Below are positions 38,319 to 47,626 of a stretch of DNA of 64,000 nt, in pieces. The stretch lies in assembly GCF_009827655.1 (NCBI RefSeq), contig NZ_WTYV01000002.1:682657-746656 (forward strand), in the 5' to 3' direction. How positions within the stretch are numbered: the stretch's first letter is position 1; each line of letters opens with the position of its first letter. This stretch comes from Alteraurantiacibacter buctensis. Its GTDB lineage: Bacteria > Pseudomonadota > Alphaproteobacteria > Sphingomonadales > Sphingomonadaceae. Made by a program: the position numbers and the translations under genes. The notes below the pieces were generated by a model. It was not told the origin of the DNA. It searched no databases and was given only the letters and a program-made list of their open reading frames with translations.

Positions 38319-40138
38319 GCACGCAGGCCGCATACAAGATCATCGACCACACCTTTGACGTGGTGGTCGTCGGCGCGGGCGGATCGGGCCTGCGCGCCAC
38401 GATGGGCGCGGCGGAAGCCGGGCTGAAGACCGCCTGCATCACCAAGGTGTTCCCCACCCGCAGCCACACCGTGGCGGCGCAGGGCGGCATCGCGGCCAGC
38501 CTGGGCAACAACAGCCCGGACCACTGGACCTGGCACATGTTCGACACCGTCAAGGGGTCCGACTGGCTGGGTGACCAGGACGCGATCGAATACCTAGCGC
38601 GCGAGGCCCCCGCTGCGGTCTATGAGTTGGAACATGCCGGCGTGCCGTTCAGCCGCAATGCCGATGGCACGATCTACCAGCGTCCCTTCGGCGGCCACAT
38701 GCAGAACATGGGTGAAGGCCCACCCGTGCAGCGCACCGCCGCCGCGGCGGACCGCACCGGCCATGCCATGCTTCACGCGCTCTACCAGCAGAGCCTAAAG
38801 TATGACGCGGACTTCTTCATCGAATATTTCGCCATCGACCTGATCATGGACGGCGAGGGCGCCAACAAGCGCTGCGTGGGCGTGATCGCCATGTGCCTGG
38901 ACGATGGCACGATCCATCGCTTCCGAGCCCAGGCCGTGGTGCTGGCCACCGGCGGCTATGGCCGTTGCTACTTCACCGCCACTTCCGCCCACACCTGCAC
39001 CGGTGACGGCGGCGGCATGGTGCTGCGCGCGGGCCTGCCGCTGCAGGACATGGAATTCGTGCAGTTCCACCCCACAGGCATCTATGGCGCGGGCGTGCTG
39101 ATTACCGAAGGCGCGCGGGGCGAGGGCGGCTACCTCACCAATTCCGAGGGCGAGCGGTTCATGGAACGCTATGCGCCTTCCGCCAAGGACCTCGCCAGCC
39201 GCGACGTGGTCTCCCGCTCGATGGCGCTGGAAATGCGCGAAGGGCGCGGGGTGGGGCCGGAGAAGGACCACATCTACCTGCACCTCGATCACATCGATCC
39301 CACGGTGCTGGCCCAGCGGCTGCCCGGCATTACCGAAAGCGGCAAGATTTTCGCTGGTGTCGACCTGACGCGCCAGCCGCTGCCGGTGACGCCCACGGTG
39401 CACTACAACATGGGCGGCATCCCCTGTAACTACCACGGCGAGGTGGTCACAATCGGACCCGACGGGAACCCCGATCACGTGGTGCCCGGCCTGTTCGCCG
39501 TGGGCGAGGCGGCCTGCGTTTCGGTCCACGGGGCCAACCGCCTGGGCTCCAATTCGCTGATCGACCTGGTGGTCTTCGGCCGCGCCACCGGCCACCGCCT
39601 CAAGTCGCTGTTGCAGCCCGGTGCCAAGCAGCCGCAACTGGCCGCTGACAGCGCCGATTTCGCGCTGGGCCGGTTGGACCACTTCCGCAACGCCAACGGC
39701 GGGTCGCCCACGGCGCAGGTGCGGGCCGACATGCAGAAGACCATGCAGAAGCACGCTGCCGTGTTCCGCGATTCGGCCCTGCTGGCCGAAGGCAAGGCGC
39801 TGATGGACCAGGCCAACAAGCGGCTGCAGGATGTCCACGTGACCGACCGCAGCCTGATCTGGAATTCGGACCTGATCGAGACGCTGGAACTCGACAACCT
39901 GATGGCCCAGGCCGTGGTGACGATGAACAGCGCGGAAAACCGCAAGGAAAGCCGCGGCGCCCACGCGCACGAGGATTTCCCCGAGCGCGACGATGCCAAC
40001 TGGATGAAGCACACCGTCGCCTGGTTCGACGGCTGGGGCGGCACCGGCGGCATGGGCAGGATCGATTACCGCCCGGTCCACGAGTACACGCTGACCGGCG
40101 ATATCGAGTACATCAAGCCGAAGAAGCGCGTTTACTAG
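38315..40138 (+). CDS. sdhA: Succinate dehydrogenase flavoprotein subunit
   Basis: SdhA oxidises succinate to fumarate using covalent FAD. The 607-residue protein begins [28 protein letters not shown], with the FAD-binding glycines, and has [14 protein letters not shown] (the FAD-linked His), [17 protein letters not shown], a substrate region with [21 protein letters not shown], and a C-terminal RMDYRPVH-like [12 protein letters not shown]. The start is GTG 38315, overlapping the sdhD stop by 4 bases; the open frame upstream is only shadow. No sdhB follows; a histidine kinase begins at 40241. Confidence 0.97.
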   Translation: MSTQAAYKIIDHTFDVVVVGAGGSGLRATMGAAEAGLKTACITKVFPTRSHTVAAQGGIAASLGNNSPDHWTWHMFDTVKGSDWLGDQDAIEYLAREAPAAVYELEHAGVPFSRNADGTIYQRPFGGHMQNMGEGPPVQRTAAAADRTGHAMLHALYQQSLKYDADFFIEYFAIDLIMDGEGANKRCVGVIAMCLDDGTIHRFRAQAVVLATGGYGRCYFTATSAHTCTGDGGGMVLRAGLPLQDMEFVQFHPTGIYGAGVLITEGARGEGGYLTNSEGERFMERYAPSAKDLASRDVVSRSMALEMREGRGVGPEKDHIYLHLDHIDPTVLAQRLPGITESGKIFAGVDLTRQPLPVTPTVHYNMGGIPCNYHGEVVTIGPDGNPDHVVPGLFAVGEAACVSVHGANRLGSNSLIDLVVFGRATGHRLKSLLQPGAKQPQLAADSADFALGRLDHFRNANGGSPTAQVRADMQKTMQKHAAVFRDSALLAEGKALMDQANKRLQDVHVTDRSLIWNSDLIETLELDNLMAQAVVTMNSAENRKESRGAHAHEDFPERDDANWMKHTVAWFDGWGGTGGMGRIDYRPVHEYTLTGDIEYIKPKKRVY

Positions 40139-40240
40139 AATTGCGCTTCGGTTTTGTCGGGAACCGCCATCCCTTTCGGCTGTTGAACGTCCAGACGTCC
40201 TCCATTCGCGGATGACTGACGAACGGGGGTTTGCTGACAT

Positions 40241-42259
40241 ATGGACGAAGCCGGATGGCCGGAGCCCGGCTCGGGCTACACGCAGCGCGAGCTCGTGTAC
40301 CGGCAACTGTTCGATTCGATGGACGAGGGATTCTGCGTCATAGAATTTCTCGATGGTCCTCACGGACCGATGAGCGATTATATCCATGTTCTCGCCAATG
40401 CCGCCTATGAGCGCAATGCGGGAATTCCAGATGTGGTCGGGCAGCGGCTGCGCAACATGGTGTCGGAACAGGCAGCGAACGACTGGGTATCCTACTATCG
40501 CAAGGTGCTGGTTACGGGCGAACCGATCCGTTTCGAGCGCGAGCTGGAGGAAACGGGGCGTTACCTGTCGCTGTCTTCATTCCGGATCGAACCGCCCGAA
40601 GCGCGCCAGGTTGCGGTCCTGTTCCAGGACATCAGCGCGCGGCGCAAGGCCGAGGAAGACCTGCGCGAGCTGAACCGCACACTGGAACAGCGGGTGGACC
40701 AGGCGCTGGCGGAAAGACGGCTGCTGGCTGACGTGGTCGAGCAGACCGATGCCTTTGTCCAGGTGGTTGATCTTGAAGGCAACTGGCTGGCGATCAACGC
40801 TGCCGCCGTGCATGAGTTTGAACGGGTTCACGGTGTGACTGCCGCTGCCGGGGCCAACATGTTCGAAGCCGTGGCCGGGCGACCGACCGCCGAGCAGGAG
40901 GTGCGATCGGTCTGGTCGCGTGCCCTGGCGGGCGAGGAATACACTGATATTGCCGAATTCGGCGATCCGGGGCGCGATCGGCGCTATTACGAGATGCGCT
41001 TCAGCAATTTGCACGGGCAGGGCGGCGAGCGGATCGGCGCTTATCTGATGTGCTATGATGTTACTGAACGGCTGGAAGAGCAAAAGCGCCTGGCCCAAGC
41101 GGAAGAGGCGCTGCGCCAGGCCCAGAAGATGGAAGCCGTGGGCCAGCTTACCGGCGGCCTGGCACACGACTTCAACAACCTGCTGATGGGCATTTCCGGC
41201 TCGCTGGAAATGATCTCGGCCCGGCTGGCGCAGGGCAAGACCGGCGATGTCGAACGTTATCTTAACGCGGCTCAGGGTGCCACCCGGCGCGCGGCTGCCC
41301 TGACCCACCGGCTGCTTGCCTTTGCCCGGCGGCAGACGCTGGAGCCGACGCCGGTTGTGGTCAACGATCTGCTGCCAGATCTGATGGAGCTGGTCCGGCG
41401 CACGGTTGGTCCGGCGATCAAGGTGGAATCAGTCGCCGCTGCAGGCCTCTGGTCGGTGAACGTGGACCACAACCAGCTGGAGAACGCGCTGCTCAATCTG
41501 TGCATCAACGCGCGCGATGCCATGCCGATGGGCGGGCTGCTGACGATCGAGACGGGCAACAAGTGGATTGACAGCAGGACCGCCCAGTCGCGGCAGCTTG
41601 ACGAAGGGCAATACGTTACAATCTGCGTCAGCGACACCGGATCGGGCATCGAAAAGGATCTGATCGACAAGGTGTTCGACCCCTTCTTCACCACCAAGCC
41701 GATCGGCGAAGGAACGGGTCTGGGCCTGTCGATGGTTTATGGGTTTGCCCGCCAGAGCGACGGGCACGTGCGCATCTATTCCGAGGTTGGACAAGGCACC
41801 ATGGTCTGCATCTATCTCCCGCGCCACCACGGGGAGGCGGCTGTCGCCGAGCAGCCGCAGGCCCAGGCAATCGAACCGGTCAGCGCAGGCACGCGCCGGG
41901 TTTTGGTGATCGACGATGAACCACTGATACGCATGCTGGTGGTCGAATCGCTGGAAGAGGCCGGCTTCACCTGCCTGGAAGCGGGCGACGGACCGAACGG
42001 CCTGGCGGTGCTGGAGCAGAACAAGGACATCGAAGTGCTTGTGACAGACGTTGGCCTGCCCGGTGGGCTCAACGGCCGACAGGTTGCCGATCGGGCGCGC
42101 GAACTCTATCCTGAGTTGAAAGTGCTGTTCGTGACCGGTTATGCCGAGAACGCCGCACTCAATCACGGGCATATCGGCCCGGGCACGAGGGTGCTGACCA
42201 AGCCTTTCGCCGTCAATGATCTGGTGGCCCGGGTGAACGGACTGCTTGAAAGCGATTGA
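40241..42259 (+). CDS. Hybrid histidine kinase with two PAS domains and receiver
   Basis: A 672-residue cytosolic sensor kinase. Two PAS domains (about 20-135 and 165-280) precede a coiled-coil linker ([28 protein letters not shown]), the phospho-acceptor H309 in [11 protein letters not shown], an ATPase domain ([29 protein letters not shown]) and a C-terminal receiver (VLVIDDEP about 554-561; D603 in LVTDVGLPG). It matches the HWE/Sphingomonas-type family of hybrid kinases. No membrane segment is seen, so the signal is internal. It sits directly behind sdhA with a 102-base gap; a role in sdh control is possible but unproven. Confidence 0.92.
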   Translation: MDEAGWPEPGSGYTQRELVYRQLFDSMDEGFCVIEFLDGPHGPMSDYIHVLANAAYERNAGIPDVVGQRLRNMVSEQAANDWVSYYRKVLVTGEPIRFERELEETGRYLSLSSFRIEPPEARQVAVLFQDISARRKAEEDLRELNRTLEQRVDQALAERRLLADVVEQTDAFVQVVDLEGNWLAINAAAVHEFERVHGVTAAAGANMFEAVAGRPTAEQEVRSVWSRALAGEEYTDIAEFGDPGRDRRYYEMRFSNLHGQGGERIGAYLMCYDVTERLEEQKRLAQAEEALRQAQKMEAVGQLTGGLAHDFNNLLMGISGSLEMISARLAQGKTGDVERYLNAAQGATRRAAALTHRLLAFARRQTLEPTPVVVNDLLPDLMELVRRTVGPAIKVESVAAAGLWSVNVDHNQLENALLNLCINARDAMPMGGLLTIETGNKWIDSRTAQSRQLDEGQYVTICVSDTGSGIEKDLIDKVFDPFFTTKPIGEGTGLGLSMVYGFARQSDGHVRIYSEVGQGTMVCIYLPRHHGEAAVAEQPQAQAIEPVSAGTRRVLVIDDEPLIRMLVVESLEEAGFTCLEAGDGPNGLAVLEQNKDIEVLVTDVGLPGGLNGRQVADRARELYPELKVLFVTGYAENAALNHGHIGPGTRVLTKPFAVNDLVARVNGLLESD

Positions 42260-42283
42260 GGCGTCGAAAGGCAGCCGGACCGG

Positions 42284-42516
42284 TAATTCGCAAGCGCTCG
42301 CGATCGCACCAGTTTCGGCTGGGCGGCGCGGAACGGCTGGATCTTGTTCGGCTATGCCTTGGTCAACCGGGCTTTGGCCCAGCCGCTGCCCGCGGCCGCA
42401 GCAGAGGCGCGCGATGCCATCGGCTGGAAAATGGTCCAGCCTTACAACGCCTAACAGCCGGAGGTAAGAGTGCAGCGCACCGCCCGCGACCGCTTCGGCC
42501 GCAAGGCGGTGGCGGA
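42284..42516. other. Intergenic tail with a short open frame, possibly a gene remnant
   Basis: Between the kinase stop and the leftward Rrf2 gene there is a fragment coding about 55 residues in the same frame as the kinase after its stop. It includes FGWAARNGWILFGYALVNRA and ends at TAA 42452, with no ATG. A second small frame starts GTG 42470 behind GGAGGT and ends at 42520, where its TAG shares bases with the Rrf2 stop. I recognise neither, and they look like remnants more than genes. Confidence 0.3.
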
Positions 42517-42969
42517 CTAGCCGACGCTCTCACGCGTCTCGGCAAAGGCCAGCAACTCCAGCAGGCTATCGCGCCGGTCCGCCAGCATGTCCGCCAGGGT
42601 GAACTGGTCGAGATGTGCAAGAAAGGCCTCCAGCGCGCCAGCCAGCACCGGCTTCAGGCGGCACGCGCCAATGATCGAACAATCCGCGCCGGTGCCCATG
42701 CACGATACGAAGCTGTCGACCCGCTCCAGCCCGCGAACCACCTGGCCGATGCCGATATCTGCAGGATCGCGCGCCAGCCGCAAGCCACCGCCGCGCCCGC
42801 GCAGGGTTTCCACCAGACCTTCCGCCTGAAGGGCCTGCACCACCTTGGCCAGGTGGTTGCGCGAGATGGCGTAGCGCGCGGCGATATCGTCGATCGTCAT
42901 CTGCTGGCCGGTCGCTCCCAGCAGCATCATCACGCGCAGGGCGTAATCGGTATGGAGGCTCAACTGCAT
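42517..42969 (-). CDS. nsrR: Rrf2-family regulator, NsrR-like
   Basis: A 150-residue winged-helix regulator. The DNA-binding part is MQLSLHTDYALRVMMLLGATGQQMTIDDIAARYAISRNHLAKVVQALQ, and GLVETLRGRGGGLRLA is the wing of the Rrf2 family. Three cysteines at 90, 97 and 103 (SCMGTGADCSIIGACRLKPVL) are positioned as in NsrR, the iron-sulphur repressor that senses nitric oxide. It is divergent from a truncated haemoglobin operon, and a 23-base dyad that suits an NsrR site lies between the two starts. I therefore call it NsrR-like; the symbol is tentative. Confidence 0.82.
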   Translation of the reverse strand: MQLSLHTDYALRVMMLLGATGQQMTIDDIAARYAISRNHLAKVVQALQAEGLVETLRGRGGGLRLARDPADIGIGQVVRGLERVDSFVSCMGTGADCSIIGACRLKPVLAGALEAFLAHLDQFTLADMLADRRDSLLELLAFAETRESVG

Positions 42970-42971
42970 AA

Positions 42972-42994
42972 AAGAGGTATATAATATATTGCTT
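42972..42994. promoter_or_regulatory. Dyad resembling an NsrR-type operator
   Basis: An 11-1-11 inverted repeat lies between the regulator and haemoglobin genes: arms AAGAGGTATAT (42972-42982) and ATATATTGCTT (42984-42994) around A42983. Eight of eleven positions pair. The overall length, the AT-rich core and the AAG/CTT ends fit the 11-1-11 architecture of known NsrR sites, and it is only 3 bases from the regulator start, so self-repression is plausible. Confidence 0.5.
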
Positions 42995-43011
42995 TGATCA
43001 GCAAGTGGCGT

Positions 43012-43036
43012 AAACAGGCACATAAGATACCTGTTT
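43012..43036. promoter_or_regulatory. Perfect inverted repeat upstream of the haemoglobin gene
   Basis: AAACAGG (43012-43018) and CCTGTTT (43030-43036) are exact complements separated by 11 bases, 14 bases before the haemoglobin start at 43051. It could be an operator or a stem in the leader. I cannot name the regulator; it is distinct from the dyad at 42972. Confidence 0.4.
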
Positions 43037-43050
43037 GTGAGTCGCATCCG

Positions 43051-43536
43051 ATGCATCCTGCTGAAGCCATCACCGACCATCGCCAGCATGTGCTGGCCGT
43101 GCGTGACCGCAAGCGGGCCGAAGCGCTGGCTATCGGCCTGGACGAAGTGGTGATCGACCGGGTGGTGGAGGCCTTCTACGCCCGCATCCGGGGCGATGAG
43201 CTGCTCGGTCCGATTTTCACCCAGCGCATTGCCGACTGGCCACCACACCTGGCGCGGATGAAGCAGTTCTGGCGCTCGATCCTGCTGGGCACTGCCGAAT
43301 TCAACGGCAACCCGATGGCCAGGCACCAGCAGATCCCCGGGCTGGACCACGCCCATTTCAGCCACTGGCTCACCCTGTTCTACCAGACCCTGCGCCAGGA
43401 GTGCCCGCAGCCGGAAGGCGCGGCCCTGTTCGGCCAGCGGGCCAGGATGATTGCCGAGAGCCTGCTCATCGGCGTGGAGATGCACCGCGACGGGCTTGCC
43501 GTTCGCGGGGTGAAGAAGGAGCTGCCCCATGTTTGA
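43051..43536 (+). CDS. Group III truncated haemoglobin
   Basis: A 161-residue haem protein beginning MHPAEAITDHRQHVLAVRDRKRAEAL. The family pattern is clear: VVEAFYARIRGDELLGPIF, WPPHLARMKQFWRSILLGT and GLDHAHFSHWLTLFYQTL, with the proximal His in the last stretch. Group III globins often detoxify nitric oxide or peroxide. It is divergent from the NsrR-like gene and followed by two small genes with an 8-base overlap and no gap, so the set looks like a nitric-oxide response operon. Confidence 0.93.
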   Translation: MHPAEAITDHRQHVLAVRDRKRAEALAIGLDEVVIDRVVEAFYARIRGDELLGPIFTQRIADWPPHLARMKQFWRSILLGTAEFNGNPMARHQQIPGLDHAHFSHWLTLFYQTLRQECPQPEGAALFGQRARMIAESLLIGVEMHRDGLAVRGVKKELPHV

Positions 43537-43984
43537 CCAGGCCCGCCAGTTCACGTTGGATCATGCCGAACCTGCCGCCCCGGCAGAGCGGCCAACGCTT
43601 ACATTGGTGCAACAGGCAGACGCATCGCCGCCGGCCCAGCCGGAAGCGCGCCGGTTCGAACTGCCCCGATCGGTCTGGGCGGGGATGCTGGCCAGCTATG
43701 GCGTGTTCTTTGCCGCCATCACCATCGCCACGGGCGGCAGTGGCCAGTCGGTGTTCGCCATCGTTATCAGCCTGCTCTATACCGCGATGTACTTTGGCCT
43801 GGCCCGGGTGATTGCCCGGCAGGCGGGGCCGGACGCGAAATCTCCCCTGCTGCGCGGCGAGGCGCTGCCCACCTGGTGCGGGCCGATGGATGCGAAGGCC
43901 GTCTATGGCCAGATCCTGGTGGTGCCGATGGCCGTGGCGCTGTTCGGCGTGGGCATTGCGGTGATCTGCGCGGTGGTGCTCTGA
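43529..43984 (+). CDS. Small two-helix membrane protein of NO-response operon
   Basis: A 151-residue protein that I do not recognise. A 50-residue cytoplasmic Pro/Ala/Glu-rich lead is followed by two pairs of hydrophobic segments (VWAGMLASYGVFFAAITIA, VFAIVISLLYTAMYFGLARVIA and QILVVPMAVALFGVGIAVICAVVL), so it has three helices in all. The start codon lies 8 bases inside the end of the haemoglobin gene, and its stop is immediately followed by the DUF1971 ATG at 43985. It is therefore locked into the operon and probably works in nitric-oxide defence at the membrane. Confidence 0.7.
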   Translation: MFDQARQFTLDHAEPAAPAERPTLTLVQQADASPPAQPEARRFELPRSVWAGMLASYGVFFAAITIATGGSGQSVFAIVISLLYTAMYFGLARVIARQAGPDAKSPLLRGEALPTWCGPMDAKAVYGQILVVPMAVALFGVGIAVICAVVL

Positions 43985-44272
43985 ATGGACCCGGCAATCC
44001 CCGCAGGCTTTGCCCTGGTGCGGCGGATCGGCCCGTTTACGGCTGATACGCTGCCCCGCGGGCTGCTGGGGGAACATCGGCTGAAGCCCGATCGCTGGGG
44101 CCACCTGACGCTGGAAGCCGGGGCCGTGCGGCTGGTGTGGGACGATGGTTCCAGCCGGAGCGAAGACCTGGCGGCTCCGGCGCAGGCGCTGATCCCGCCG
44201 GAAGTTCCGCATCACCTGGAATTCACGGACGACTTCGTCCTGCGGATCGACTTCCTGCAACAGGCGGGCTGA
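43985..44272 (+). CDS. DUF1971 (YeaR/TehB-like) protein
   Basis: A 95-residue small beta-barrel protein containing GLLGEHRLKPDRWGHLTLEAGAVRLVWDDG and IPPEVPHHLEFTDDFVLRIDF, the DUF1971/YeaR signature. In E. coli yeaR-yoaG is induced by nitrate and nitric oxide and is under NsrR and NarL control, so its place behind a haemoglobin and NsrR-like gene makes sense. The start abuts the previous stop with no gap. The biochemical function is unknown. Confidence 0.85.
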   Translation: MDPAIPAGFALVRRIGPFTADTLPRGLLGEHRLKPDRWGHLTLEAGAVRLVWDDGSSRSEDLAAPAQALIPPEVPHHLEFTDDFVLRIDFLQQAG

Positions 44273-44276
44273 CCAC

Positions 44277-44909
44277 CTATTCCGCCGCCGCCCGCACGGC
44301 GCGGGTGATTATCACCGGCTGGGCCAGCATCTCGCCCTTCATCCACCCTTCGCCCTTGTCCGGATCGCGCGGGGCGGCGTGGATGGCTTCCACCACGTCC
44401 ATCCCGCCAACCACTGTGCCGAACACGGCATAGCCCAGTGGGTCGGGATTGTCCGGGTCCGCATCCATGCTGGGCTGAGCTTGCAGCAGGATCGAGAAAT
44501 CGCCGTTGGCGCTGCCCGGCTCGTTGCGGGCCATGCTCAGCGCGCCGCGCCCGTGGGTCAGGCCGGTCACGCTGGTCGGCTCATGCGCGATCGGCGGCAG
44601 GATCCGCGCGGGATCGAACTGGGTGCCGCCCTGGATCAGGCCGTTGGGGTGCGGCTCCCAGTCAAGGATCATGCTGCGGTAGAATACCGTGCCGTCCAGC
44701 CGTTGCTCGTCGACATAGCGCAGGAAGTTGCCCGCGGTGATCGGCGCGCGCTCCACCTCCAGCGCCACGGTGATCGTGCCCATGGTGGTCTGCAATTCCA
44801 CCGCCACAGTGCGCGGGGCGGGCGTGGCAGGGTCCTGCGCGAGCGCCGGAACTGTCAGCGAGACGAAGGCCGCAAGCGCTGCGGCGATGCGCGTGGCTAT
44901 ACCATACAT
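44277..44909 (-). CDS. Cyclophilin-type peptidyl-prolyl isomerase, exported
   Basis: A 210-residue prolyl isomerase with a signal peptide (VSLTVPALAQ) and a cyclophilin fold: TTMGTITVALEVERAPITAGNFLRYVDE, TVFYRSMI, GLIQGGTQFDP and GRGALSMARNEPGSANGDFSILL. The catalytic pattern differs a little from the classic FHR, with FYRS here. It should act on proteins in the periplasm. ATG 44909 has no strong ribosome site. It converges on the DUF1971 gene, with only 4 bases between their stops. Confidence 0.9.
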   Translation of the reverse strand: MYGIATRIAAALAAFVSLTVPALAQDPATPAPRTVAVELQTTMGTITVALEVERAPITAGNFLRYVDEQRLDGTVFYRSMILDWEPHPNGLIQGGTQFDPARILPPIAHEPTSVTGLTHGRGALSMARNEPGSANGDFSILLQAQPSMDADPDNPDPLGYAVFGTVVGGMDVVEAIHAAPRDPDKGEGWMKGEMLAQPVIITRAVRAAAE

Positions 44910-45032
44910 GGGGGGATTGTGCCCGATCGGCCCCGCGCTGCAAGCCGTGGAGCGGGGTGAGGGGTTCACAAGGCATTCAGTTCGTCGCCCACAGAGAACG
45001 GTTCATCGCACAACGATGAGGGAGTCCCCGCG

Positions 45033-46358
45033 ATGTTTCGAACCCGCAACCCGGCCATCAGGCTGTTTCTGGCCGGCTTTGTCGCCGTACTCCTGATGAT
45101 CCCGCTGATGATGGTCTACTGGCTGGTCTACGACCGCGAAAGCCAGAGCCAGACCGCGCAGGCCGCCATCACCGCCGGCTGGGGCGGGCCGCAGACAATC
45201 ACCGGGCCGGTGCTGGTGATTCCCTTCGAGCGGGAGGTGTCCACCACCGAGACCGAAAACGGCACCACCCGCAATCGCATCACCCACGAACGGCGCGAGC
45301 TGTTCGTCTCGCCCACCCGGCAAAGCGTGACCACCACGATCAACCCCGATCGCAAGCGCTATGCCATCTATGAAAGCGTGGTGTTCGACAGCGCCCTGTC
45401 TGGCACGGCCCGGTTCGTGCTGCCGGCGGACCTGCCGCGCATCGGGGTCGATCCTGCCAGCCTGCAGTTCGACCGGGCAGAGCTGCGCTTCGGCGTGTCC
45501 GACCCGCGCGGGCTGACCAGCGATGCGCAGGTCACCGCGGCCGGCGAGGTCCTGCCGCTGCAACCGGGCAAGGGGCCGGCGATCACCGGCGGCGCGGGCT
45601 TTTCCGCGCCGCTGGCCTGGAACGGCGCGGGGGACCTGGCGGTTGCCTGGCGCTACGGCCTGCGCGGCAGCCACTCGCTGGGGCTGGTCCCGCGCGGCGG
45701 GGAGACCGAATGGCAGGTCAGCTCGGCCTGGCAGCATCCCGGCTTCACCGGCAGCTTCCTGCCCGACGAACGCCGGCTTGGCGCGGAGGGCTTCACCGCC
45801 ACCTATGCCGGGATCACCAACCTGGCGCTGGGCCAGCCGCTGGCGACGCTGGAGGATGACAGCGTGACCCAGCCGGCGACCATCAGCCTGGTCGATCCGG
45901 TGGACCTCTACAGCCAGGTCGACCGCTCGGTGAAATACGGCTTCCTGTTCATCGGCTTCACCTTTGCCGCCTTCCTGCTGTTCGACCTGGTCGGCGGCGC
46001 GCGGGTGGCCAGCGCCGAATACCTGCTGGCGGGCACGGGCCTGGTGCTGTTCTTCGTGCTGCTGCTGGCCTTTGCCGAGGTGATCGGCTTTGCGTTGGCC
46101 TACGTGGTCGCGGCAGCGGCGATCATCGGCCTGCTGACCGCCTACAGCGCGGCGGTGCTGGGCACCTGGCGGCGGGCGGGCTTCATGGGCGGGCTGCTGG
46201 CAGGGCTCTATGCGCTGCTCTATGTCCTGCTGAACCTGGAGACCTATTCTCTGCTGATCGGCTCGGTGCTGCTGTTCGTGGCCCTGGCGGGGATCATGTA
46301 CCTGACCCGCGCAATCGACTGGTCGGCCGTCTCCGTCCGCGAGGAGGGTGAGGCTTAG
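45033..46358 (+). CDS. creD: Inner-membrane protein CreD
   Basis: CreD is a membrane protein tied to cell-envelope stress and beta-lactam response in enterobacteria and Stenotrophomonas. This 441-residue version has the family start (RLFLAGFVAVLLMIPLMMVYWLVYDRESQSQTA), a large periplasmic region with GPVLVIPFER and YAIYESVVFDSALSGTARF, and six helices in the C-terminal 130 residues. A good ribosome site (GAGGGA) precedes ATG 45033. No creABC genes are near. Its stop shares bases with the stop of the opposite oxidase gene at 46355-46358. Confidence 0.92.
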   Translation: MFRTRNPAIRLFLAGFVAVLLMIPLMMVYWLVYDRESQSQTAQAAITAGWGGPQTITGPVLVIPFEREVSTTETENGTTRNRITHERRELFVSPTRQSVTTTINPDRKRYAIYESVVFDSALSGTARFVLPADLPRIGVDPASLQFDRAELRFGVSDPRGLTSDAQVTAAGEVLPLQPGKGPAITGGAGFSAPLAWNGAGDLAVAWRYGLRGSHSLGLVPRGGETEWQVSSAWQHPGFTGSFLPDERRLGAEGFTATYAGITNLALGQPLATLEDDSVTQPATISLVDPVDLYSQVDRSVKYGFLFIGFTFAAFLLFDLVGGARVASAEYLLAGTGLVLFFVLLLAFAEVIGFALAYVVAAAAIIGLLTAYSAAVLGTWRRAGFMGGLLAGLYALLYVLLNLETYSLLIGSVLLFVALAGIMYLTRAIDWSAVSVREEGEA

Positions 46359-47533
46359 CGCCGCGACCGCAGGCAGGTGGGGGTGAGCTGGTCGACCCTG
46401 TTCACCCCCATCAGCTTCATTCCGCGTTCGATCTCGGCCGCCAGCAGGCCCACGGCGCGGTCCACGCCGGGCTGGCCCGCCGCCGCCAGGGCATAGAGAT
46501 AGAGGCGCCCGCCACTGACCGCCTTGGCCCCCGTGGCCAGCGCCTTCAGCACGTGGCTGCCGCGCCGCACGCCGCCATCAAGGATCACCTCGATCCGGTC
46601 GCCCACGGCCTGCACGATCTCGTCGAGCTGGTCGAACGGGGCACGGCTGCCATCAAGCTGGCGGCCGCCGTGGTTGGATACCATGATGGCATCCACCCCC
46701 ATGTCCGCCGCGCGCCTGGCATCTTCGACCGACATGATGCCCTTCAGGCAGAACTTGCCGCCCCACTGGTTGCGCAAGTCCTCGGCCGCCTGCCAGTCCA
46801 TCGACGGGTCAAGCATCTCGTTGAAGTAGTCCTGGATCGAGATCGCCTTGCCCGATCCCGCCTGCACGTGGGTGCTGAGGTTGGGCAGGTCGAACTTCTC
46901 GCGAAACAGGAAGTTCAGCGCCCAGGCCGGGTGGGTGGCATAGCTGAGGAAGCTGGCGGGGGTGAACTTGGGTGGGGTGGTAAAGCCGGTGCGCTTGCAC
47001 CGCTCGCGGTTGCCGGAAACGATCGTGTCCACCGTCAGCGTGATGGCATCGAAGTTCGCCGCCCGCGCCCGCTCCACCAGCGCGGCGTTGAGCCCGCGAT
47101 CCTTGTGGTAGTAGTATTGCAGCATCTTGGGGCCGGCATAGTTCGCGCCCACTTCCTCGATGCTGACGCTCGACAGGCTGGAGACGCCGAACCAGAGGCC
47201 GAACTTCTCCGCCACGGCGGCCACGGCGCGCTCGCCCTGCCAGTGGAACAGGCGCTGCAGGGCCGTGGGGCTGAGCATCAGCGGCAGCGGGGTGGTGCGG
47301 CCCAGCACGGTCACGCTCATGTCGATATCGGCCACGCCCGCCAGCACGCGGGGCACCAGGTCCACCTCCTCGAATGCGGCGGTGTTGCGGTCCTTCGTGG
47401 CCTCGTCATCCGCTGCGCCATCGATGTAATGGAACACGGGGAAGGGCAGGCGACGCTTCGCCAGCTCACGGAAGTCCGCGATGTTATGGCACTGGTCCAG
47501 ACGGCGGACGGCATAGCTGAGGCGCTTGGTCAT
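46355..47533 (-). CDS. FMN-dependent alpha-hydroxy-acid oxidase/dehydrogenase
   Basis: A 392-residue enzyme of the lactate dehydrogenase (LldD)/glycolate oxidase/mandelate dehydrogenase family. The FMN-barrel elements are intact: YIDGAADDEAT, LMLSPTALQRLFHWQGE, SVSSIEEV-type SLSSVSIEEV, YYHKDRGLN, LTVDTIVSGNRERCKR, KGIMSVEDARRAADMGVDAIMVSNHGGRQLDGS and VILDGGVRRGSHVLKAL. The SNHGGRQ catalytic His and Arg are present. Its natural acid cannot be told. ATG 47533 is preferred. It is divergent from the BlaI-like gene, sharing the operator region. Confidence 0.93.
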   Translation of the reverse strand: MTKRLSYAVRRLDQCHNIADFRELAKRRLPFPVFHYIDGAADDEATKDRNTAAFEEVDLVPRVLAGVADIDMSVTVLGRTTPLPLMLSPTALQRLFHWQGERAVAAVAEKFGLWFGVSSLSSVSIEEVGANYAGPKMLQYYYHKDRGLNAALVERARAANFDAITLTVDTIVSGNRERCKRTGFTTPPKFTPASFLSYATHPAWALNFLFREKFDLPNLSTHVQAGSGKAISIQDYFNEMLDPSMDWQAAEDLRNQWGGKFCLKGIMSVEDARRAADMGVDAIMVSNHGGRQLDGSRAPFDQLDEIVQAVGDRIEVILDGGVRRGSHVLKALATGAKAVSGGRLYLYALAAAGQPGVDRAVGLLAAEIERGMKLMGVNRVDQLTPTCLRSRR

Positions 47534-47573
47534 CTGCGCGCCATAGACCCGCCTTGCATTAATCGGCAATTCA

Positions 47574-47589
47574 GATTACATCTGTAGTC
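47574..47589. promoter_or_regulatory. BlaI/MecI-type operator
   Basis: GATTACATCTGTAGTC contains the TACA-N2-TGTA palindrome that is the core of BlaI/MecI/CopY operators. It lies 37 bases before the BlaI-like gene and overlaps a possible -10 (TACATC 47577-47582) 17 bases behind TTGCAT (47554-47559). Self-repression is the natural reading, and the divergent oxidase gene may also be affected. Confidence 0.6.
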
Positions 47590-47626
47590 ATTGGGACCGA
47601 CGAAGAGCTTTGAGGGAGTCGCTTCG

